From assembly GCA_964348185.1 (NCBI GenBank), contig CAYGBW010000037.1:1-39093 (forward strand): a stretch of DNA of 39,093 nucleotides, given 5' to 3'. Numbering within the stretch: position 1 is the stretch's first letter; each line of letters begins with the position of its first letter. This DNA comes from CAYGBW01 sp964348185 (GTDB lineage: Bacteria; Desulfobacterota; BSN033; WVXP01). The notes beneath the pieces are model-generated. The model was not told the DNA's origin and did no database searches. It saw only the letters and a program-made list of their open reading frames with translations. This document shows, one piece after another, positions 16,631 to 25,582 of the stretch. Both the position numbers and the translations under genes were made by a program.

Positions 16631-17548
16631 ATGCTGGTCTACACGATTAAGCGGTTCTTGCTCGCGGTTCTTGTGGCGATTTCGGTTTCGATCGTGACTT
16701 TCATGCTCTTGCGGCTGTCCGGTGATCCAGCGGCGGCATTGGCCGGTGAGGGGGCATCAGAGGACGACATCGAGTATGTGCGCAAATACTATGGCCTCGA
16801 CCGACCGATTCTCGTGCAGTACTTGGATTGGGCAAGCAAGGCCGTCACCGGGGATTTTGGCAGGTCGATTTACCTCCAGACCGATGTGATTGATATTATC
16901 ATGGATCATGCGCCGGTTACGATGACTCTCGGGGCCTGTGCGCTCAGCTTTGCCCTGGTGTTCGCCATACCTCTCGGCGTCCTGGCGGCGATGCGGCCAA
17001 ACACCCTGACCGATCGCTTCGCCTTGACAATTGCCGTCATCGGACAAGGAGTTCCCAGTTTCTGGTACGGCCTGCTCATGATCATAATTTTCGGGGTCAA
17101 GTTGCATATCCTTCCCATTTCGGGAAGCGACTCATGGCTACACTACGTCATGCCCACGGTCGCCCTTGGCTATACGGCAGCTCCGTCGATCATGCGTATG
17201 ACCCGGACCGGTATGCTGGACGTCCTGTCCTCTGACTATATCCGGACGGCAAAGGCAAAGGGGCTCAGGCCGGGAAGGGTCATTTTCAAGCACGCCCTGA
17301 GAAACGCCATTATTCCCGTGGTGTCGCTCTCTGCTGTGCAGCTCGGGTACATGCTGGGAGGATCGATCGTGATTGAGATAATCTTTACACTGAATGGACT
17401 GGGGCGGCTCGCCTGGGCGTCTATTATTCGATCCGATTTTCAGGTGTTACAGGCCATCGTTCTCACGGTGGCATCGTTTTACATCATCGCAACGTTTGCC
17501 GCCGATCTGCTGAATGCCTTCCTGGATCCGCGGATCCGGGTCCACTGA
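16631..17548 (+). CDS. Peptide-type ABC permease DppB-like, first operon
   Basis: A 305-residue inner-membrane permease of the DppB/OppB group. It starts with the typical MLVYTIKRFLLAV helix and has six hydrophobic segments. The EAA-loop region appears as DYIRTAKAKGLRPGRVIFKHALRNA and is followed by IPVVSLSAVQLG. It forms the translocation channel with the DppC-like protein encoded 30 bases downstream. The ribosome binding site is weak (CCGGAAATT). Confidence 0.94.
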   Translation: MLVYTIKRFLLAVLVAISVSIVTFMLLRLSGDPAAALAGEGASEDDIEYVRKYYGLDRPILVQYLDWASKAVTGDFGRSIYLQTDVIDIIMDHAPVTMTLGACALSFALVFAIPLGVLAAMRPNTLTDRFALTIAVIGQGVPSFWYGLLMIIIFGVKLHILPISGSDSWLHYVMPTVALGYTAAPSIMRMTRTGMLDVLSSDYIRTAKAKGLRPGRVIFKHALRNAIIPVVSLSAVQLGYMLGGSIVIEIIFTLNGLGRLAWASIIRSDFQVLQAIVLTVASFYIIATFAADLLNAFLDPRIRVH

Positions 17549-17578
17549 GAGGATAGCCCAGCAGGGAGGTAATGACGG

Positions 17579-18490
17579 ATGGCAGTAACCATTTCAGCCG
17601 ATTCACTGCCGACTGCAGCGTCCATTGTCGAACCATCGCCGATGGCCTTGCTCCGACGGCGGATATTCGGCCATTCAGGGATGATCATTGGGGGCGCCGT
17701 CCTAATCTTTATCGTTCTTGTGGCCCTGACGGCCCCGTTTCTCGCGCCCCATGACCCCTACGACCAAGACCTTTCAAGACGCCTGATTACCCCAATCTGG
17801 CATGGGGGTCGAACATGGGAACATCCTCTCGGGACCGACGAATTAGGACGGGATTACCTTTCACGGGTGATGTACGGGGCGCGGATTTCCCTGCTTATCG
17901 GATTTTCGGTGATGGTCGTATCAGGCATCATCGGTACCGCTCTGGGCATCTCAGCAGGCTATTTCGGGGGCCGCGTCGACATGATCATCACTTTCATCAT
18001 CACGACCAGGCTCGCCATGCCGGCCACCCTTGTGGCTCTTGGCGTGGTGGGGCTCACAGGGGGATCGTTCACAATCGTGATCATCGTTCTCGGACTCTTG
18101 CTTTGGGACCGGTTTGCGGTGGTCGGCCGGAGTATAGCGCAGCAGATTCGCAATTTGGATTACATCACAGCCGCGGAAGCAGCAGGGTGTTCCCTCATCC
18201 GTATCCTTATCACCGAGGTCCTGCCGAACATGGCGAATGCCGTGATTGTGGTGGCCACATTGGAGGTGGCCAATGCTATTCTCTTCGAGGCGGCATTTTC
18301 CTTTCTCGGTTTCGGCGTGCAACCACCAACACCATCCTGGGGGCTGATGATCGCGGAAGGCAAAGGGCACATGTTCTTCAGACCCTGGTTGATCAATATC
18401 CCGGGCATCTGCCTCTTTGCCCTCTTGCTGTCGATCAACATGTTGGGTGACGCCATTCGGGACATAACCGCACCGGAGAACATCAATTGA
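17579..18490 (+). CDS. Peptide-type ABC permease DppC-like, first operon
   Basis: A 303-residue permease of the DppC/OppC group. It has a longer cytoplasmic N-terminus, a first helix followed by the family's APHDPYDQD segment and HPLGTDELGRDYLSRV, and the EAA loop as DYITAAEAAGCSLIRILITEVLPN. The ATG at 17579 follows GGGAGG by about 9 bases; an out-of-frame ATG at 17572 can be ignored. Its stop overlaps the start of the first ATPase gene. Confidence 0.94.
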   Translation: MAVTISADSLPTAASIVEPSPMALLRRRIFGHSGMIIGGAVLIFIVLVALTAPFLAPHDPYDQDLSRRLITPIWHGGRTWEHPLGTDELGRDYLSRVMYGARISLLIGFSVMVVSGIIGTALGISAGYFGGRVDMIITFIITTRLAMPATLVALGVVGLTGGSFTIVIIVLGLLLWDRFAVVGRSIAQQIRNLDYITAAEAAGCSLIRILITEVLPNMANAVIVVATLEVANAILFEAAFSFLGFGVQPPTPSWGLMIAEGKGHMFFRPWLINIPGICLFALLLSINMLGDAIRDITAPENIN

Positions 18491-19521
18491 GCGCCATACT
18501 TGAGGTCGAAGAACTCGTGGTCGACATTCCTGTGGCCGCGGGGATGCTGCACCCGGTCCGTGATGTTAGCTTCCACGTCAGCCGGGGTGAGACCCTGTGC
18601 ATCGTCGGCGAGTCGGGTTGCGGCAAGTCCCTGTCAGCCTTGGCCATTATGGGGCTGCTGCCGAGAACGGCGATTCGAAAAGCCAAGCGCCTGGATTTCG
18701 GGGGACACCCTCTCCTGTCCTTCTCCGAAAGGGAGATGTCGGACATCCGCGGCAACAGAATGTCCATGATCTTTCAGGATCCAATGACGACGCTCAACCC
18801 GAGCTACACCATCGGAAACCAGCTGGAAGAGCCGATTCTACGGCACCGCTACAAGGTATCACGGCGGGAAGCCCGGGACCGTGCAGTTTTTCTGCTTGAC
18901 AAGGTTGGAATTCCAGCCGCAGAAAGCCGGCTCGGCCAATACCCACATCAACTCTCCGGCGGCCTGCGCCAACGGGTGATGATCGCGATGGCTTTGATGT
19001 GCGAGCCAGAGCTGCTCATCGCGGATGAGCCGAGCACCGCACTCGACGTCACGATTCAGGCGCAGATTCTCTTGCTGATCAGAAATCTGCAAGAGGAGTT
19101 CAATATCGGGGTGATCCTGATCACCCACGACCTCGGTGTCGTGGCACGGGTCGCTGACCGCGTTGCGGTGATGTATGCGGGCGAGATCGTTGAAACCGGG
19201 GCGGCCAGGGAGGTTTTCGAACACCCCCTGCACCCCTACACGCAGGGACTTCTCGACTGTATCCCGGTACCTGGAAAGACAAGACCGGGCCAGCATTTGG
19301 GCTCGATTCCCGGCATCATTCCCAACCTGATTGGTGATCTCAGGGGCTGCACCTTCCACGACCGTTGCACCTTCGCCCAGGAAGCCTGCACCGTCGACAT
19401 CGACCTACACAGTATAGGGCCGGGGCGCGCCTACCGTTGCATCCTTCCGCCCGAAGTCGAGGCCCGAAAGACAACGCGCACCTTTGGAACCGAACACTCA
19501 AACGCGGCGGTGGCATCATGA
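18487..19521 (+). CDS. Peptide-type ABC ATPase DppD-like, first operon
   Basis: A 344-residue ABC ATPase. Walker A is GESGCGKS (41-48), the Q-loop is at Gln97, the signature is LSGGLRQR (a variant of LSGGMRQR, from 156), Walker B is LLIADEP with ALD following, and the H-loop is His214. The C-terminal oligopeptide domain carries four cysteines (288, 294, 301, 318) in the spacing that binds a 4Fe-4S cluster in mycobacterial DppD. Translation starts at a TTG that overlaps the dppC stop (TTGA), with GGAG 8 bases upstream. It energises import together with the DppF-like partner. Confidence 0.93.
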   Translation: MSAILEVEELVVDIPVAAGMLHPVRDVSFHVSRGETLCIVGESGCGKSLSALAIMGLLPRTAIRKAKRLDFGGHPLLSFSEREMSDIRGNRMSMIFQDPMTTLNPSYTIGNQLEEPILRHRYKVSRREARDRAVFLLDKVGIPAAESRLGQYPHQLSGGLRQRVMIAMALMCEPELLIADEPSTALDVTIQAQILLLIRNLQEEFNIGVILITHDLGVVARVADRVAVMYAGEIVETGAAREVFEHPLHPYTQGLLDCIPVPGKTRPGQHLGSIPGIIPNLIGDLRGCTFHDRCTFAQEACTVDIDLHSIGPGRAYRCILPPEVEARKTTRTFGTEHSNAAVAS

Positions 19522-20486
19522 CGGTGCCGGTTCTCGAAGCTCGCGCAGTGCGGAAGATCTACACTGTCAGCGCCGGTCTTTTTAGACTCAAGCGACCTCT
19601 TCATGCCGTTAACGGCCTATCTCTTAGGATCGATAAGGGATCGATCTTGGGGCTTGTCGGCGAGTCAGGATGCGGGAAAACGACCGTAGCCCGGATGTTG
19701 CTCGCCCTTGAAACGCCGACCGAGGGGGAAATACTTGTTGACGGCGAGCCGATCTCGACTCTCGACCGCACTGCCGTCGCTCGCCGAGTTCAGCCAATCT
19801 TTCAGGACCCATACTCGTCCCTTAATCCGCGCAAGCGGGTCGGATCCATCATTTCCTTGCCGCTCCGAGCGCACAAGGTCGGCGAGTCGCATGAGTGGCC
19901 CAAGCGAGTCGAAGAAATGATGGAACTTGTCGGTCTTCCTCGGCGACTTTACCGTAACTACCCGAACCAACTCTCGGGTGGTCAGCGCCAGCGCGTGGCT
20001 ATCGCTCGGGCCCTGATCATGAAGCCGGATGTTGTGATCTGTGATGAACCGACCTCAGCCCTTGACGTTTCTGTCCAGGCCCAGATCCTGAACCAATTGC
20101 AGGATCTCCAGAAGGAGCTCGGGCTGACGTATGTTATCATCAGTCACAACCTGGCTGTGGTTGAACACATGGCGACACGGGTCGCCGTCATGTATCTCGG
20201 CCGCATTGTCGAGGAAGGGGACACACGAACGGTGTTCTCCAACCCGAAGCACCCCTATACCCGAGCCCTGCTAGGATCTGTACTGACACCGGAGCCCGAT
20301 CTCGGTGTGCCAGACATGCACCTGGGGGAAAGCTTCCCAAACCCCGTCGATCCGCCCCCCGGCTGCACATTCCACCCCCGGTGTCCAGAGGTCATGCCAG
20401 TCTGTAGCCAGACCGAGCCACAGCCCATCATGGTCGGATCCGTCTGTGTGGAGTGTCACCTCTACGATCAATTCTCGAGATTGTGA
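19518..20486 (+). CDS. Peptide-type ABC ATPase DppF-like, first operon
   Basis: A 322-residue ABC ATPase. The open frame begins far upstream inside the previous gene, but the ATG at 19518, overlapping that gene's stop as ATGA, is the natural start and places the family N-terminus correctly. Walker A is GESGCGKT (48-55), the Q-loop Gln96 (IFQDPYSSLNP), the signature LSGGQRQR (152-159) and Walker B VVICDEPTSALD. The C-terminal oligopeptide domain has the cysteine-rich GCTFHPRC motif. It is the last gene of the operon, and its stop is only 10 bases from the stop of the convergent peptidase gene. Confidence 0.93.
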   Translation: MTVPVLEARAVRKIYTVSAGLFRLKRPLHAVNGLSLRIDKGSILGLVGESGCGKTTVARMLLALETPTEGEILVDGEPISTLDRTAVARRVQPIFQDPYSSLNPRKRVGSIISLPLRAHKVGESHEWPKRVEEMMELVGLPRRLYRNYPNQLSGGQRQRVAIARALIMKPDVVICDEPTSALDVSVQAQILNQLQDLQKELGLTYVIISHNLAVVEHMATRVAVMYLGRIVEEGDTRTVFSNPKHPYTRALLGSVLTPEPDLGVPDMHLGESFPNPVDPPPGCTFHPRCPEVMPVCSQTEPQPIMVGSVCVECHLYDQFSRL

Positions 20487-20496
20487 GCGAAGTGAA

Positions 20497-21783
20497 CTAA
20501 GTTCCCCTGTGATGTCGAGCGGGCGGGTTCCCCATGTAGGCGAGTTTGAACAAACAGAGACCGTTGACGGTCGTGGTCTTATTCAACTGTTCTGCATCAA
20601 TCGTGTCGAGGGTATCCCCTTTTGTGTGAAAAAAAGGATTTCCTTGCTCTGAGGCCCAGATGACTTCTACATCCTGCTTGAGGAATTCCACGTAATCACA
20701 AGAGTATTCATTGGGTGTAATATCCTGAAATCTGTCGATCCTCCAGTTCAACTCGGTTGTTATTGTCTGGAACGCAAAATCCCTGACCCTTGGAGTCACA
20801 TACAGCTGATGAACAGGAGCCACTTCCGCACTCGTTGAATCCAGATTGATGTATGCAAGATAGTTTTCCATATCTTCTGAATGCTTCTTGACAAACGCGG
20901 ACGATCCAAAAAGACCCACCTCTTCGCAGCCAAAAGCGCAGAAAACAACTGTTCGCTTAGGATGGAGGGGCGCCATTACCCTGGCTAATTCAATCAGACC
21001 TGCCACCCCCACGGCATTGTCCCAGGCACATCCCACGCGTTGTGTGTCATAATGAGCTCCGACAGCAACCTTCTTGGCTGGTTCCTCCACGCCAAGGATT
21101 GAGCCTACAACGTTCCAGGACGTTTTTGGGCCGTACTCCCCTTGGTGGCTCAATCTGACCTTGACCTTGCCGATACTTAGGAGAGTCCACAGGACATCAG
21201 CATCCTCAATGGGTATCAATATCCCCGGGATCTTCCCTCCATATTGATCCATCGATTCCCCTTCTCGAAGTCCCAATCGCGCTGAATGATGCCGAATCCA
21301 TCGATTCGGGGCGTCTGTAATGACGATGATTCCTACGGCACCCCATTTCTCTGCTCGAGGGTAAGCGAAGTAAGACCGATTCGTCCGAGTCAGGACGATT
21401 TTGCCTCGAAAATCCCCACCCTTTTCTTCTATGGCTTTGAATTCCTCTTCAGAGCCTGATCCAACATAAATGATCTCTCCCTCCACCTCCCCATTTCCAG
21501 AGTATTCCAGGGGTTCACACGTCAAGGCACTTTCGGTTGGGGAAACCACTTCACCCCAAGCAGAAACGGGGGTATAGTTTCGATACTCAAACGCCTCAAG
21601 GTGAACGTCCCGAAGTCCAGCTTCACTCAGTTTTTCAAAAACATAATTCCTGACTAGAATCTCCTCGCGGGAACCCGGCCATGTTGTGCCAAATCTACAT
21701 AAATCGCTCAAATATTGGTACAGTTTTCCGGTAGATAATTGGGGCAGACCCTTTTCGAATTCTTCCTCAGTGAGTGTTGCCAC
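20497..21783 (-). CDS. M28-family zinc metallopeptidase with PA domain, cytoplasmic
   Basis: A 428-residue M28 (aminopeptidase Y/carboxypeptidase type) metallohydrolase. The binuclear zinc site is complete: His244 and Asp246 (GAHYDT), bridging Asp255 (AWDNAVG), catalytic pair Glu287-Glu288 (GCEEVG), Asp315 (INLDS) and His386 (FFHTKGD). A PA-like domain with alternating Gly and hydrophobic residues sits at about 90-215, inserted before the catalytic core. No signal peptide is present, unusual for this family and consistent with acting on an imported substrate. The GTG start at 21783 follows GAGGTG. It is the third gene of the leftward hydrolase trio. Confidence 0.92.
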   Translation of the reverse strand: MATLTEEEFEKGLPQLSTGKLYQYLSDLCRFGTTWPGSREEILVRNYVFEKLSEAGLRDVHLEAFEYRNYTPVSAWGEVVSPTESALTCEPLEYSGNGEVEGEIIYVGSGSEEEFKAIEEKGGDFRGKIVLTRTNRSYFAYPRAEKWGAVGIIVITDAPNRWIRHHSARLGLREGESMDQYGGKIPGILIPIEDADVLWTLLSIGKVKVRLSHQGEYGPKTSWNVVGSILGVEEPAKKVAVGAHYDTQRVGCAWDNAVGVAGLIELARVMAPLHPKRTVVFCAFGCEEVGLFGSSAFVKKHSEDMENYLAYINLDSTSAEVAPVHQLYVTPRVRDFAFQTITTELNWRIDRFQDITPNEYSCDYVEFLKQDVEVIWASEQGNPFFHTKGDTLDTIDAEQLNKTTTVNGLCLFKLAYMGNPPARHHRGT

Positions 21784-21817
21784 CGGGCACCTCGAATCTA
21801 GACAGACCTTTCAGAGA

Positions 21818-23470
21818 TCATGAGATTGATCCTATAGGGGGGCGCTGATCCCAAACATCGAGTTCTCTCTCTAACGCCATGCCAATACGGCATAGGGTGC
21901 TTTCATCAAATAGCCTTCCACACAAGGTTACACCATGGGGGGTGCCGTCTTCCTTGATACCCGCGCGAAGGGTAAGTGATGGGTGACCCGTGCTGTTTGT
22001 AATGATTTCAAGAGGTTCTCCAGAGCCTGAACTAAAAAGTACATCAACATTCCCAAATACTTCCTCCATAGTATTCATCACATAACGTCTGAATCGTTGA
22101 ATCTGAACATATTCAATAGCAGGAGTAAAACGACTCATCCGAAAAATATTGGGCCACGCCTCGGGTTCCTGCCAGCGCAGTTCATCGTCCCTGTCAGAAA
22201 GGGTAAGCTCTTCAAACGCGGAGGCAGCTTCAACGTTGATGAGGGTCTTCAATGAATTGTAAGGCAAATCCGGTATCTCTATTTCGACGATGTCCATTCC
22301 AATGGCCTGAAGTGCTTCCAGAGCAGCTCTGTCAATATTCTTACCACTCTCTTCCATCGGCCCCTGTCTCATGTATCCAACTCGGAGGCCTTTCACCGGT
22401 ATGGTTGAATCGAATGAAAAGGGTATATCTCTTGAATCAGGGTCCCCAGCATCAAAACCATTGATTTCGGCCAAGACCAGCGCCGCATCCTCCACAGTAC
22501 GACAGATGGGACCAATTTTATCAAATGACCAGCTAAGAGCCATAGCTCCCGTTCTGGGGACACGCCCAAATGTGGGACGCAAGCCTGCCGTCCCGCATCG
22601 CACACATGGAGACACAATGGAACCAAAGGTTTCAGTCCCAATACTGAAGCCGACTAGGCCCGCCCCTGTTGCAGCTGCACAGCCAGCACTCGAACCCCCT
22701 GAGCCCTCTTCGATTTTCCAGGGGTTATTTGTTCTGCCCCCATACCAGATATCCCCGAGTGCCAAGGCTCCAAGCGAGAGTTTCGCAACGAGCACCGCGC
22801 CAGCTTTTTCAAGCATTCTCACCACCGCCGCATCGGCAGTTGGAATGCGATTCCTGTATGGATAAGCGCCCCAAGTCGTCGGAATACCAGCCGTATCGAA
22901 AAGATCTTTGGCCCCCCACGGAATTCCATGAAGAGGTCCTCTATACTTACCAGATACGATTTCGTAATCGGCCTTTTCAGCCTGTTTGAGAGCTCGCTCC
23001 TCAGTGAGGGTTACGACACACTCAAGCATTGGACCGATTCGCTTGAGACGTTCCAAATAGATCTGAACTAACCGAAGACTGCTGAGAGCTCGGGATTCAA
23101 CCCATCTGGAAAGCTGAGTCAAGGGCGCATACGCGATATCCTCAGTGCGGTGAGGTAAAGGCGCATGCTTATTTGGGGATCTGACAAAGACGGGCTTCTC
23201 TTTTGCTGGTTTGATTGGAGTACCTAGTGGAGTAAAACCAACGGCTGGTGCCAGGCTGTTTGGGAGAGGAATTCTTCTCCGCTGATCAAAAGAGTCTATG
23301 GTTTCTATTATGGTTTCAAGAACTTGCGATCGCTCAGATTCAGTGAACTCGACTGAAGCAATTTTTTCTGCCATGGAAAGCGTATCTTGAGTGATACCTC
23401 TTGCCTTTGCCTCATCAGCTCTTCTTATCTTTTTGTGATCATTTCTCTTTATATGATTCTTTCTTTCCAC
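21818..23470 (-). CDS. Amidase-signature family hydrolase
   Basis: A 550-residue amidase-signature enzyme. The Ser-cisSer-Lys triad is Lys188 (WGAKDLFDT), Ser260 (GSGGSSAG) and Ser284 (GTETFGSI), with the 24-residue spacing between the two serines typical of the family. About 110 extra N-terminal residues precede the catalytic domain, starting with a very basic stretch (KRNDHKKIRR). It has no signal peptide. Members hydrolyse amides of many kinds, and the GatA role is unlikely because gatB and gatC are absent. The GTG at 23470 has AAGGA about 10 bases upstream; an ATG at 23374 is an alternative. It sits between the peptidase and the alpha/beta hydrolase, in the same direction. Confidence 0.92.
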   Translation of the reverse strand: MERKNHIKRNDHKKIRRADEAKARGITQDTLSMAEKIASVEFTESERSQVLETIIETIDSFDQRRRIPLPNSLAPAVGFTPLGTPIKPAKEKPVFVRSPNKHAPLPHRTEDIAYAPLTQLSRWVESRALSSLRLVQIYLERLKRIGPMLECVVTLTEERALKQAEKADYEIVSGKYRGPLHGIPWGAKDLFDTAGIPTTWGAYPYRNRIPTADAAVVRMLEKAGAVLVAKLSLGALALGDIWYGGRTNNPWKIEEGSGGSSAGCAAATGAGLVGFSIGTETFGSIVSPCVRCGTAGLRPTFGRVPRTGAMALSWSFDKIGPICRTVEDAALVLAEINGFDAGDPDSRDIPFSFDSTIPVKGLRVGYMRQGPMEESGKNIDRAALEALQAIGMDIVEIEIPDLPYNSLKTLINVEAASAFEELTLSDRDDELRWQEPEAWPNIFRMSRFTPAIEYVQIQRFRRYVMNTMEEVFGNVDVLFSSGSGEPLEIITNSTGHPSLTLRAGIKEDGTPHGVTLCGRLFDESTLCRIGMALERELDVWDQRPPIGSIS

Positions 23471-23570
23471 AAAAACTAATCCTTTGTTTTCTTTATAAGG
23501 ACTAACTAATTTTGGTCTTTGAGTGATGAATACCCTTTAGGGCTTTGGAATTTGTCACTTGTTGGCTCGC

Positions 23571-24641
23571 TTACACATGGCTGTTCAATAGAGGAAGCAT
23601 CTTTTGCCAGGCTTCTTGGGCGTAAAATCGATGCCCTCCCTCACCCACAACGAGTTGACAATTCCTTTCAGCTCCCGCAGCTCTGTATATTCTCTTGAGG
23701 TCACTGAAAGCCGTCCGAACAGCCTCGATCGGCTTACTCGGGTCATCCTTGCCTGTGACAACCACAATTGGCCGGGGAGCAAATAGACCCGCAATATCCG
23801 CCATCTCGGCGTAATTATAGATACCAGGGATGTAGCAGCAAGCGCAGTGGTGGTTGGACATCAGGCCATCGCGATAGGTGCAGAAGTGAGCTGCGGGCAT
23901 CGCCAACCTTATCCTGTGCAAGAGTGCCGCAGCATAAATCGTGAGCATCCCTCCACCCGAAAGTCCCATGAGTCCCAGACGCTTCATGTCCACATCACCC
24001 CTCGACGCCAGATAGTCAATCCCCCGATCGACATCAAATAGCCTTTCCCCGACCAGTGTTCTGCCAAGTAGGAGAGCTTGCATCATCGTATCGTGACAAC
24101 GGTCCTTCCTACGCTCTTCCCCCACATGGAAATGTGGATTGATCGGTTGAATCCGTTCTGCCAAATCTCCAAAAGCTCTCCCCTCAATACAGAGTGCGGC
24201 AATTCCCCGTTCCATACAGCCCAACGCGAAATCGCGATCACCCTCGACTTCGATGGGTTTGCTTTCATCCTTCCTATCAACACCGATAGAATTGTGCATG
24301 CCACTCGTGTGTCCTTGGAGGCAGATAAAAAATGTATAGGGAGGATCACCATTTCTGGGAAGACACACGTATGCCGGAACATCCGCGGAAGGTTCACTTG
24401 TGAATACGATCCTTTCTATCGTACCTAACGCATGCTCTCTTTTCCACAGGGAACGAACGTCAAGGGGAACGCGGCTTCCAGGAATATCTCCAATAAGTTG
24501 ACGAAACTTGCGGCGCAGCCTATTCTGCCATTTTCCTACATCACCACCGTCATAACGCAAGGATTGCCTGGTATGCTCTATGATATACCGGTGACACAGG
24601 GACGGTGAAAAGCGGAAAACATGGGAGGCGTTCTGCGACAT
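23571..24641 (-). CDS. Alpha/beta hydrolase (acetylxylan esterase/dienelactone hydrolase-like)
   Basis: A 356-residue alpha/beta hydrolase. The nucleophile elbow is GLSGGG with Ser228, followed by a candidate acid in GKDDPS (Asp299 or Asp300) and His337 in EGGHRF. The core resembles the large dienelactone-hydrolase/acetylxylan-esterase-like group. The open frame extends 27 codons upstream to 24722, but the ATG at 24641 is preferred because AAGGA lies about 6 bases before it. It is the first gene of the leftward hydrolase group and shares its upstream region with the divergent GntR gene. No signal peptide is seen, so it is expected to act in the cytoplasm. Confidence 0.87.
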   Translation of the reverse strand: MSQNASHVFRFSPSLCHRYIIEHTRQSLRYDGGDVGKWQNRLRRKFRQLIGDIPGSRVPLDVRSLWKREHALGTIERIVFTSEPSADVPAYVCLPRNGDPPYTFFICLQGHTSGMHNSIGVDRKDESKPIEVEGDRDFALGCMERGIAALCIEGRAFGDLAERIQPINPHFHVGEERRKDRCHDTMMQALLLGRTLVGERLFDVDRGIDYLASRGDVDMKRLGLMGLSGGGMLTIYAAALLHRIRLAMPAAHFCTYRDGLMSNHHCACCYIPGIYNYAEMADIAGLFAPRPIVVVTGKDDPSKPIEAVRTAFSDLKRIYRAAGAERNCQLVVGEGGHRFYAQEAWQKMLPLLNSHV

Positions 24642-24706
24642 CTTTCGTCCTTCTTGATGATCTGAGTTTCTCATCCGATTCTCCAAACCATTGACTTTCA
24701 TCGCAA

Positions 24707-24735
24707 GAGGTATCATGAACAATACGTAATGTCAA
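24707..24735 (-). promoter_or_regulatory. Candidate leftward promoter of the hydrolase genes
   Basis: On the minus strand a perfect -35 TTGACA (24735-24730) is followed after 17 bases by the weak -10 TACCTC (24712-24707). The architecture matches the transketolase promoter: operator-like box, 5 bases, TTGAC, then GTATT inside the spacer. The weak -10 suggests regulation. Confidence 0.45.
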
Positions 24736-24740
24736 CAGAT

Positions 24741-24750
24741 TTGCATACAA
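24741..24750. promoter_or_regulatory. Candidate GntR/FCD operator box in the divergent region
   Basis: TTGCATACAA is a near-palindrome (TTG-CATA-CAA) located between the leftward hydrolase genes and the rightward GntR gene, 5 bp from the leftward -35. A second, weaker half-site (TTGTATTTTT, 24763-24772) lies 22 bp away, similar to the 23-bp spacing of the pair at 14798-14830. Autoregulation by the neighbouring GntR protein is the simplest reading. Confidence 0.5.
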
Positions 24751-24846
24751 CTTCTTTGATTTTTGTATTTTTAGGTGTTATGTGATAAATTGAGAAAGAC
24801 CCGGTCTCATATTCCCAGAATAGACTTCATGAGGGGAGTCAGTTAA

Positions 24847-25551
24847 ATGGTTTCACGGGTTAACCGGCACCCAATGCGAAGAAGGGCAAAGCCCCTCCAG
24901 CAGAAGGCCTACCACTTTATCAAATCACGAATCATGAACCGGGACCTGAAGCCTGGCCAATACCTCACAGACATCCAGATCGCAAACGAATTGAGCATCA
25001 GCCGCACACCGGTTCGGGATGCTCTGGGCCGCCTAGAGCATGAAGGCTTCCTGGTAAGTCAGACCGGGAGGGGCTGGAAGGTCTACTCTCTCTCTCTCGA
25101 AGACATCCACGAGATTTTCGATATCAAAGTGTCATTAGAAGGGATGATTGCCAGACGAGCCGCTGAATGCAAGGATGAGAAAAAACGGTCTACCTTAAGA
25201 GATGCCATGGAACAAATGAAAAAGGCGGCCTCAGCCAACGACCATGACGCATGGCGGCAGGCTGACATGCAATTCCATCGCACCATTTTTTCTATGTGCA
25301 ACAATGAAAGAGCATCCCGTATCATCAATGACCTCAATGATCAATGGTATCGCGTTCGCATCGGTTTGATCGCTATGGAAGGCCGCGTGGAACGTTCAAA
25401 TCGCGAACATGAAGCGATTGTCACAGGAGTCCTCGCGGGAGATGGTGGCGAGGCAGAACGTCAGATGCGTAGCCATCTTAATGACCTACGCCAGGAGCTT
25501 GAGCACGTGCTGGTTAATCTGGTTCTACCTTTTGCTCAAAATGGTGTCTGA
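24847..25551 (+). CDS. GntR-family transcriptional regulator with FCD ligand domain
   Basis: A 234-residue regulator of the GntR/FadR (FCD) subfamily. The winged helix covers about residues 15-80 and includes the signature LSISRTPVRDALGRLEHEG. The all-helical FCD domain follows at about 90-220 and keeps the metal/ligand residues in DMQFHRTI, the HEAI helix and the MRSHL helix. FCD regulators sense small carboxylates, sugar acids or amino acids and mostly act as repressors. The ATG at 24847 follows GAGGGGAG. It is divergent from the hydrolase genes, and operator-like boxes occur here and in the transketolase/Opp intergenic region. Confidence 0.94.
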   Translation: MVSRVNRHPMRRRAKPLQQKAYHFIKSRIMNRDLKPGQYLTDIQIANELSISRTPVRDALGRLEHEGFLVSQTGRGWKVYSLSLEDIHEIFDIKVSLEGMIARRAAECKDEKKRSTLRDAMEQMKKAASANDHDAWRQADMQFHRTIFSMCNNERASRIINDLNDQWYRVRIGLIAMEGRVERSNREHEAIVTGVLAGDGGEAERQMRSHLNDLRQELEHVLVNLVLPFAQNGV

Positions 25552-25560
25552 AGGCTCACG

Positions 25561-25582
25561 CCCCTCAGACCGCTCAGAGGGG
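25561..25582. terminator. Weak hairpin between convergent GntR and HAD genes
   Basis: CCCCTC (25561-25566) pairs with GAGGGG (25577-25582) across a 10-base loop between the convergent stop codons at 25551 and 25574. The stem is short and lacks clear T-runs on either side, so it is at best a weak bidirectional terminator. Confidence 0.3.
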
